Assembly (NCBI GenBank): GCA_016780695.1
Contig: JADHLK010000112.1
Span: 1-5,230, forward strand
DNA: 5,230 bases
From: Alphaproteobacteria bacterium
GTDB taxonomy: Bacteria; Pseudomonadota; Alphaproteobacteria; Puniceispirillales; Puniceispirillaceae
Direction: 5' to 3'
The notes below the pieces were generated by a model. It was not told the DNA's origin. It searched no databases and saw only the letters and a program-made list of their open reading frames with translations. Positions 1 through 4,316 of the stretch are shown piece after piece. Positions within the stretch are counted from its first letter, which is position 1, and each line of letters opens with the position of its first letter. The translations under genes were made by a program, and so were the position numbers.

Positions 1-422
1 CAATGATCTATCAGGATAATCTGGGTATCGGGATGCTGCGGGGCCAGCTTTGCCAGCTGCCGGTTAAAGGCAAAACCGGACAGGACCAGAACCTCCGGCG
101 CACCGGCAAGGGCCAGATGCAGCAAAGGGCCGCGATCTGCCGGATGTACGGCTTGCAGAATCAGGCTGTCTGCCCGGTAGCGGATCGCCGCCTCTTCCAC
201 ACCGCGCCGGGCAAGCTACAGAAACGGGTTATCGGCTATCCGATCCGGTGCCACATAGATAAAGAGCGGGTTCTCGGCGCGCGCACTTAAGCTGGCCTTT
301 CCAAGGCTGGCACTCACAAAGCTGGCACTCACGAGGCTGGCCGCAGCGGCCAGCACAAACAGGCCAACCTGTCCGGTGCGCAGAATTGCCGCTTTTTTTG
401 GTATCACGACAGGCTGTCTCAT
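1..422 (-). pseudogene. BMP-family ABC transporter substrate-binding protein, interrupted by in-frame amber stop, 3' end outside window
   Basis: Reading from ATG at 422, the first 68 residues give a signal peptide (basic stretch with K9, K10, R15; hydrophobic core about residues 19-33; likely cleavage near residues 47-50) and the mature start PLFIYVAPDRIADNPFL. A TAG then occurs at 218-216. The same frame continues open to the window edge and reads LARRGVEEAAIRYRADS, then LVLSGFAFNRQLAKLAPQHP and DTQIILID, which is the typical N-lobe of periplasmic BMP/PnrA-like solute-binding proteins (beta strand, helix, then the 'GFxFN..L..vA...Pdt.f.liD' segment). These bind sugars or nucleosides for an ABC importer. 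Homology continues without a frame change, so one substitution explains the break. A Shine-Dalgarno AAAGGGAG lies about 8 nt before the ATG. The next in-frame start-like codon, GTG at 200-198, would lack a signal peptide. TAG also ends two neighbouring genes, so recoding is unlikely. It could be a real nonsense mutation, a strain polymorphism or a sequencing error. Confidence 0.72.
289..348 (-). repeat. Four imperfect 15-bp tandem repeats in the signal-peptide region
   Basis: The plus-strand core (A/G)GCTGGC recurs at exact 15-bp spacing (291, 306, 321, 336). The two middle units are nearly identical (GGCTGGCACTCAC and AGCTGGCACTCAC). In the protein they encode four five-residue units, SLVSA, SFVSA, SLGKA and SLSAR (residues 29-48), between the hydrophobic core and the mature protein. 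The unit length keeps the reading frame. Confidence 0.75.
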
Positions 423-432
423 CAGCTTGTCT

Positions 433-447
433 CCCTTTCAAAAAGGG
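433..447 (-). promoter_or_regulatory. Perfect 6-bp inverted repeat containing the ribosome binding site of the BMP gene
   Basis: On the minus strand the sequence is CCCTTT-TTG-AAAGGG followed by AGACAAGCTG and the ATG at 422. The right arm AAAGGG is the core of the Shine-Dalgarno sequence, so a hairpin in the mRNA would cover it. This could damp translation or be a chance palindrome. The stem is AU-rich on one side and only moderately stable. Confidence 0.45.
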
Positions 448-519
448 TTGTGACACGCATCCTTTTTGTCTGTTCGTCCAGCTTGCGTCAGGTAACTTTT
501 TGGGCCAAGCAGAATTTGC

Positions 520-548
520 AAAAACCTGCCGCCCAGCCAGAAAGGCGG
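520..548 (-). terminator. Weak candidate intrinsic terminator after the second oxidoreductase gene
   Basis: On the minus strand CCGCC (548-544) can pair with GGCGG (533-529) across a 10-nt loop, and after CAGG comes TTTTT (524-520). The same CCGCC can instead pair with an upstream GGCGG (560-556), so the two hairpins exclude each other. The stem is only 5 bp and the T-run is short and displaced, so this is a possibility rather than a clear terminator. Confidence 0.25.
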
Positions 549-562
549 AACAGCCCCGCCCC

Positions 563-602
563 GCTCTGCTCTGCTCTGCCCTGCTCTGCTCTGCCCTGGC
601 CT
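563..602 (-). repeat. Pentanucleotide tandem repeat, eight imperfect units, abutting a stop codon
   Basis: The plus strand reads GCTCT x3, GCCCT, GCTCT x2, GCCCT, GGCCT in unbroken 5-bp register. The last unit runs into the TAG stop of the second oxidoreductase gene (603-601), so the array lies in the 3' untranslated part of that message. Five is not a multiple of three, but slippage here would not change the protein upstream. The transcript strand is a purine-rich AGAGC/AGGGC run. Confidence 0.85.
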
Positions 603-1782
603 AGAGGGTTTCCCAGACCCCGCCCCGATTATGCGATCTGACAGCCGCCTCAATAAAGCGCACCCCGTCAGCCCCGTCAGCAACAAGCGGCAGGGCCAGC
701 CAGCCATCCGGGATCTGGCGGCCATCCCGGCGCGCCGCTATCGCCAGGGCAAATTCGGTGTATAAATTAGCCCAGGCCTCTATCAGCCCTTCGGGAAATC
801 CGCGCCCGGTGCGCACCAGCCGCTCAACCGGCGGGGCGATACCATGGCCCTGGCCGCGGCTCAATATCCGGTCCGGCTCTCCGAAGCGGGCCCATTTCAG
901 ATATTCTGAATGTTCCAGATCCCATTCCACGCCGCCTTCACTGCCGAAAATACGCAAGCGCAGCCCTCCGCGATTGCCCGGGGCCAGCCTGGTTGCCATC
1001 AGCGTGCCCGGCACATCCTGTTCATAGGCGGTGGTCATGAAAACAGTATCTTCCAGCTGCTTGGGCGCACCGCATATATGCATATCCGCCCTGAGGCCAG
1101 TCATCTTCAGCCCTGATACAAAGCTGGCCAGATGGGCGGCATGGGTCGCGATATCGCCTGTGCAGCTGGTCGGGCCGGAAATTTTCGGATCCAGCCGCCA
1201 TTTGATATGGGCGGCCTCTCCGGCATCTTCCGGAGTCATCCAATCTTGCATGAATTCCACATGAATCTGATTGATTCGGCCAATACCCCCGCTCTGGACA
1301 ATCTCTCTGGCCTGACGGATCATCGCAAAACAGGACATTACATAACAGACACCAAAAACCTGGCCATTGTCAGAGGCTGTTTTTTCCAGCTGCTCTGCCT
1401 CGTCCAATTTGTTGGTCAGAGGTTTTTCGCACAGCAGGTCCATATTGGCCGCAAGGCACGCGCTGGCCGCAGCAAAATGCTGATCATTCGGGCTGGCGAT
1501 AATCACTGCATCAATGCCATCCTCGCGTGCGGCCTCGCCCGCCAGCATCTCCGGCACTGAGCCATAGCAGCGCTCTTCCGGCAAGCGCCATTCTGCTGCC
1601 CGCGCGCTGGATTTGCCGGCATCAGAAGACAGCACCCCGGCCACCAGTTCCCACCTATCTGTCAGCCGGGCTGCCTGAGCCTGGGTTTTGGCAATGCGTC
1701 CTGCACCAATGACGCCGAGCCGCAAGCGGCGCGTCAAGTCCGGAAACGGGCCTTCAAACCCGCTATCAGCTGGCAACAGCAT
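601..1782 (-). CDS. Gfo/Idh/MocA family NAD(P)-dependent oxidoreductase (second of two)
   Basis: This is a 393-residue soluble sugar or polyol dehydrogenase-type protein, normal in length for the family. It has an N-terminal Rossmann domain with LGVIGAGRIA (residues 22-31), the strand VIIASPND (93-100), and the CEKPL signature (118-122) whose Lys120 is the usual catalytic/cofactor-contacting lysine. The C-terminal alpha/beta domain contains QDWM, WRLDP and TGDIATHAAHLASFVSG (from 208), which carries the expected Asp210 and His214 of the active site. This D...H pattern belongs to the subgroup with 'GDIgtHa.hLa.fv.G'. The ATG is supported by AGGAG 6 nt upstream (GAGAGGAGAAAGTC), despite about 20 extra residues before the Rossmann strand. 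The gene starts 12 bp after the stop of the 220-residue protein gene, and its ribosome binding site lies next to that stop, so the two are probably co-transcribed. The substrate is unknown, and inositol, glucoside or amino-sugar derivatives are all possible for this family. Confidence 0.92.
   Translation of the reverse strand: MLLPADSGFEGPFPDLTRRLRLGVIGAGRIAKTQAQAARLTDRWELVAGVLSSDAGKSSARAAEWRLPEERCYGSVPEMLAGEAAREDGIDAVIIASPNDQHFAAASACLAANMDLLCEKPLTNKLDEAEQLEKTASDNGQVFGVCYVMSCFAMIRQAREIVQSGGIGRINQIHVEFMQDWMTPEDAGEAAHIKWRLDPKISGPTSCTGDIATHAAHLASFVSGLKMTGLRADMHICGAPKQLEDTVFMTTAYEQDVPGTLMATRLAPGNRGGLRLRIFGSEGGVEWDLEHSEYLKWARFGEPDRILSRGQGHGIAPPVERLVRTGRGFPEGLIEAWANLYTEFALAIAARRDGRQIPDGWLALPLVADGADGVRFIEAAVRSHNRGGVWETL
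663..680 (-). repeat. Exact 9-bp tandem duplication inside the oxidoreductase gene
   Basis: CCCCGTCAG occurs twice back to back on the plus strand and encodes the doubled ADGADG in the C-terminal helix region (sequence context LVADGADGVRF). It keeps the frame. On its own it is minor, but it is one of several short tandem duplications in this window. Confidence 0.7.
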
Positions 1783-1794
1783 GACTTTCTCCTC

Positions 1795-2457
1795 TCAGCC
1801 TGGCTGCGGCGGTTCGGCCCCGTCCGGCAACATTTCCACCGCCATGAAAATACTGGGGGTAATGGTCTCATATTGATGCCAGGGGAAATTGCCCTGTGCG
1901 TCATACATGGGCCGGTGGGTTGTGCCCGGGGCCATGGTTTCCTCAAGATACAGCGTCTTCACATCGCGTTCATGGCATTGCTGCATCTTGCCGATACCGA
2001 CAATCTGGGTATGCACTTCGCGAAAGCCGGGTACCGGGCAGAAGGCGTGCTCCCTGTGCAGGCCCACATTCAACGGCACAGAGGCAGAATGATACATGGT
2101 CAGCCCCAGCGTCCCGAGCCAGATTTTCGGTGACATATAATGCTCTATCCCGCGCAGCCGCTCCTCGCCGCGCACCGCAAAGGCGGAAGGCCAATGCTGG
2201 CGCACCTGCTCAAAGAGCGCCTCCTCATCCTCATAATCATCAAAGCCGGTAACAATAAGGGCCTCGGTGACCGAGCGTATCTGCACCTGGCTCAGGATGG
2301 CAGATTGCAGCGGACCCAGCTGCTGTTGCTCTACCAGCAGCGGCTCTTCTGCCAGATTGAGAACAATCGCCCGCCGGGAAATATCCAGCGCCGGGCTGTC
2401 CTTTACATAATCCACGCCAAAAAACGGCGCGGCAAAATCAAGAGATTTAATCGCCAT
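1795..2457 (-). CDS. Uncharacterised 220-residue protein, possibly cupin-like, between two dehydrogenases
   Basis: I do not recognise this family with certainty. The protein is soluble, with no signal peptide or membrane segment. The N-terminal half (about 1-105) is acidic, with a run of Glu/Asp at 73-79. The C-terminal half is rich in conserved-looking His, Glu and Gly: LHREH (133-137), REVHTQIVGIGKMQQ (146-160), YLEETMAPGTTHRPMYD (170-186), PWHQYE (192-197), then SIFMAVEML (202-210). The PGTTH and WHQYE pattern with alternating hydrophobic strands resembles a cupin-type metal site, with H149, H181 and H194 as possible ligands, but this is inference and not a family match. Its ATG overlaps the end of the upstream Gfo/Idh/MocA gene by 11 bp (GAAGGG ribosome binding site inside that gene), and a second Gfo/Idh/MocA gene follows after 12 bp. 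That spacing implies co-translation and a shared pathway, perhaps as an isomerase, lactonase or accessory protein for the dehydrogenase product. Confidence 0.85.
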   Translation of the reverse strand: MAIKSLDFAAPFFGVDYVKDSPALDISRRAIVLNLAEEPLLVEQQQLGPLQSAILSQVQIRSVTEALIVTGFDDYEDEEALFEQVRQHWPSAFAVRGEERLRGIEHYMSPKIWLGTLGLTMYHSASVPLNVGLHREHAFCPVPGFREVHTQIVGIGKMQQCHERDVKTLYLEETMAPGTTHRPMYDAQGNFPWHQYETITPSIFMAVEMLPDGAEPPQPG

Positions 2458-3619
2458 CCTTACCCTTCAACCCTGCTGTGATCAGCTCTTGTTCAAAATT
2501 ATCCGGCAACCGGTCAGGCCGCGTGCAGCGGCTGTCTATGTCCTGATACTGGCCTGTATGCGGGGCCCGCTCAATTGCGTCCATCACTTCAAAAATATGC
2601 AGGCCCATCTCCCCGCTGGCCCGTGGTGGCCGCCCCTGTTTTGCGGCCATGGCCAAATCCTGCAGCCCCAGCCCGCGCCAGTCGCCGTTAAAACCATGAT
2701 GATTGTCTGCCCGCTGCCATTCTTCCCTGCCTGTCGGGCGCGGCTTGTGTGTCCAGCGCGCCGTCTCGCGCGTGCGATACAGAACCTCGCCGCCGAAAAT
2801 ATTGGCCCCATCCACCGGATCCGGATCAGCGATACAGATAGTCCCCTCCTCGCCATAAATTTCAAAACGCGGCGTTTCACTGTCCCAGACATCAAAGCTG
2901 ACCATCATCGAGCCGATAATGCCGGAGTCAAATTCCAGCAGGCTCAAGGAATGGGTATCGACCTGCACCGGCATCCATTCGCCATTGCGCGGGCCATTTT
3001 CGATCAGGCGCCGGTCAAAGGTGCGGCGGGCCATCCCCGCCACCCGGCGTATCGGCCCAAGACAGAAAACCATCGCTGTCAGGTAATAGGGGCCAAGATC
3101 CAGCAGCGGGCCACCACCTGGCTGGTAATAGAAATCCGGATTCGGATTGTGCCGCTCAGTGCCATGCGTGCCAACAAAGGCCCCGACGCCGGTTGGCTTG
3201 CCAATCACCCCGTCATCAAGAAGCCGTCGGACAGTCTGCCAGCGCCCGCCCAGAAAAGTGTCAGGCGCGTTGCCGACCAGAACCCCGTTTTCCTCTGCCT
3301 CACGCAAAATTTGCTGCCCCGCTGCCTGATCTGTCACAAAGGGCTTTTCAGAATAGATATGCTTGCCGCTGCGCACCGCCGCCAGCGCGATATCCGCATG
3401 GGCCGCCGGTATCGTCAGATTGAGCACACATTCAATATCGGGATCTGCCAGAATCTCCTGCGGGCTGCAGACCCGGCTGATTCCATATTGGGCAGCCTTA
3501 GCCTGGCTCTCAGCCAAATCAAGGCTGGCGCAGGCAACGATCTCCACCCCCGGCAGGCGGGCGCAATTCTGCAGATAAATATCGCTGATCCGGCCTGTGC
3601 CAATCAAACCTGTTTTCAC
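2447..3619 (-). CDS. Gfo/Idh/MocA family NAD(P)-dependent oxidoreductase (first of two), GTG start
   Basis: This is a 390-residue dehydrogenase. The Rossmann fold begins at once with KTGLIGTGRISDIY (residues 2-15). SEKPF (90-94) gives the family lysine, Lys92. The C-terminal domain has FVGTHGTERHNPNPDF (148-163) and GGGPLLDLGPYYLT (168-181). Here the usual G-G-G-x-x-x-D-x-G-x-H motif has Tyr178 instead of His, as I recall from the subgroup with 'GPYYLTA'. The end carries the RASGEMGLHIFEVMDAI segment. An ATG at 3667 would add 16 residues unlike the family and has no Shine-Dalgarno, whereas GTG at 3619 has AGGA 8 nt upstream and puts the Rossmann strand at the N-terminus, so GTG is preferred. 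Its stop overlaps the next gene by 11 bp. It differs clearly from the second oxidoreductase at 601-1782, so the pair probably act on different steps rather than being a recent duplication. The substrate is unknown. Confidence 0.92.
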   Translation of the reverse strand: MKTGLIGTGRISDIYLQNCARLPGVEIVACASLDLAESQAKAAQYGISRVCSPQEILADPDIECVLNLTIPAAHADIALAAVRSGKHIYSEKPFVTDQAAGQQILREAEENGVLVGNAPDTFLGGRWQTVRRLLDDGVIGKPTGVGAFVGTHGTERHNPNPDFYYQPGGGPLLDLGPYYLTAMVFCLGPIRRVAGMARRTFDRRLIENGPRNGEWMPVQVDTHSLSLLEFDSGIIGSMMVSFDVWDSETPRFEIYGEEGTICIADPDPVDGANIFGGEVLYRTRETARWTHKPRPTGREEWQRADNHHGFNGDWRGLGLQDLAMAAKQGRPPRASGEMGLHIFEVMDAIERAPHTGQYQDIDSRCTRPDRLPDNFEQELITAGLKGKDGD

Positions 3620-3627
3620 TGTTTTGT

Positions 3628-3631
3628 TCCT
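3628..3631 (-). promoter_or_regulatory. Ribosome binding site that decides the GTG start
   Basis: The minus strand reads CAGGAACAAAACAGTG, with AGGA 8 nt before the GTG at 3619-3617. The region before the alternative ATG at 3667 is a GC-rich CCGGCCGG run with no purine-rich ribosome binding site. Confidence 0.7.
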
Positions 3632-3669
3632 GAGGCATAAATTATCTGTCACTGTGCCGGATCGCATCC

Positions 3670-3693
3670 GGCCGGACTGGCGGCCGGACTGGC
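3670..3693 (-). repeat. Exact 12-bp tandem duplication in the leader of the oxidoreductase operon
   Basis: GGCCGGACTGGC is present twice, head to tail, with no mismatch. It lies in the untranslated leader if the GTG start at 3619 is right, 51 bp upstream of it. Each unit contains the small palindrome GGCC/CCGG and could form competing short hairpins. Confidence 0.8.
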
Positions 3694-3700
3694 GAATGGC

Positions 3701-3736
3701 ATCCGAACCACGGATAACCGCAGAATTTCTTTATCC
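3701..3736 (-). promoter_or_regulatory. Two overlapping inverted repeats in the intergenic region, possible operator
   Basis: The plus strand has ATCCG-AACCA-CGGAT (3701-3715, 5-bp arms) and GGATAA (3712-3717) with its complement TTATCC (3731-3736), separated by 13 nt. The two share 3712-3715 and cannot both form. They lie about 80-115 bp before the GTG start, where an operator or promoter of the downstream dehydrogenase genes would be expected. I see no convincing -35/-10 pair and no match to a known operator, so this is a candidate only. Confidence 0.35.
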
Positions 3737-3800
3737 AGCCTCATCTGACAAGCAAAACCGGCTCTGCCTGCAAAATTGGTTTATTTTGATGTAATCCCTG

Positions 3801-3851
3801 CCGGGCCCTGATTTCCATTGATGTGGTTTTGAGGGGCCCGGCTTGTGCCGG
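3801..3851 (-). promoter_or_regulatory. Two mutually exclusive GC-rich hairpins just after the glyoxalase stop
   Basis: Stem A: CCGGC (3838-3842) pairs with GCCGG (3847-3851) over a 4-nt loop, 5 nt after the stop codon. Stem B: CCGGGCCC (3801-3808) pairs perfectly with GGGCCCGG (3834-3841) across 25 nt. They share 3838-3841, so only one can form. Neither is followed by a T-run on the transcribed strand, so neither is a classical intrinsic terminator. They may protect the upstream mRNA 3' end, cause pausing, or act as an attenuator between the two gene blocks. Confidence 0.45.
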
Positions 3852-3856
3852 AGAGG

Positions 3857-4297
3857 CTACCAGCTGCCGGTATTGGGCATGGATTGCCAGGGTTCAGCCG
3901 GGGCCAGCGGCTCACCTTCCTGCAGCAATTCAATGGAAATCCCGTCTGGTGAGCGCATAAACGCCATATTGCCATCGCGCGGCGGCCGATTGATGGTGAC
4001 CCCGGCGGCCATCATCCGCTCACAGACCGCATAAATATCATCCACCCGATAGGCCAGATGGCCGAAATTGCGCCCGCCTGCATACTCTTCCGGATCCCAG
4101 TTATAGGTCAGTTCCAGGGCCGGGGACCGGGTCTCCTCATAGCGGCCCCGATCTTCTGGCGTGCACAGGAAAAACAGCGAATAGCGCCCCTGCTCGCGGT
4201 CAATCCGCTTGGCCAGCTCCAGCCCCAGCAATTCACAATAGAAATGCAAGGAGGCCTCAATATCGGTAATGCGAACCATGGTATGCAGATAGCGCAT
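3857..4297 (-). CDS. gloA: VOC family protein, glyoxalase I (lactoylglutathione lyase) type
   Basis: This 146-residue protein closely follows the glyoxalase I pattern. It starts with MRYLHTMVRITDIEASLHFY, then LGLELAKR, RYSLFFL, LELTYNWDPEEY, FGHLAYRVDD and SPDGISIELLQ. All four metal ligands of the bacterial enzyme are present: His5, Glu62, His80 and Glu123. The spacing between the two middle ligands (18) equals that of E. coli GloA. It is a single polypeptide with the paired beta-alpha-beta-beta-beta motifs and acts as a cytosolic dimer in the known family, isomerising the methylglyoxal-glutathione hemithioacetal to lactoylglutathione. A short insert at about residues 48-58 (PEDRGRYEETRS region) and a C-terminal tail of about 20 residues (LAPAEPWQS region) are extra. 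The start is supported by AAGGA 7 nt before the ATG. It lies 19 bp after the NagB-like gene, suggesting co-transcription. A related VOC enzyme acting on a pathway intermediate cannot be excluded. Confidence 0.88.
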   Translation of the reverse strand: MRYLHTMVRITDIEASLHFYCELLGLELAKRIDREQGRYSLFFLCTPEDRGRYEETRSPALELTYNWDPEEYAGGRNFGHLAYRVDDIYAVCERMMAAGVTINRPPRDGNMAFMRSPDGISIELLQEGEPLAPAEPWQSMPNTGSW

Positions 4298-4316
4298 CAG
4301 ATTATCCTTTCCCTTG

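Noticed and set aside
216..218. TAG read as an amino acid (selective or genetic-code recoding)
   Set aside because: TAG ends the second oxidoreductase and the DMT permease in the same window at natural family C-termini, and no downstream structure specific for readthrough was seen.
3..290. Plus-strand open frame of 95 codons at the left edge
   Set aside because: It lies opposite the BMP-family sequence. The minus strand gives recognisable family motifs on both sides of the amber codon and this frame gives none.
393..399. Run of seven T (A7 on the coding strand) as a slippage site that could bypass the amber codon
   Set aside because: The BMP homology before and after the stop is in the same frame, so a frameshift would not restore it. 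The alternative frame stops within about 60 codons and shows no family similarity.
563..602. Pentanucleotide array as a CRISPR or attachment site
   Set aside because: It has no spacers, a unit of only five bases, and no integrase or cas gene nearby. It is a simple sequence repeat.
2489..3640. Long plus-strand open frame of 383 codons
   Set aside because: It lies fully opposite the well-supported Gfo/Idh/MocA gene at 2447-3619. Its translation has no family motif and high Arg/Pro/His content typical of the antisense of a GC-rich gene.
3740..3790. Possible sigma-70 promoter on the minus strand (TTTTGC/TTGTCA and GATAAA-like boxes)
   Set aside because: The box spacing (10-15 nt) does not fit a normal promoter and the matches are weak, so no promoter is called.
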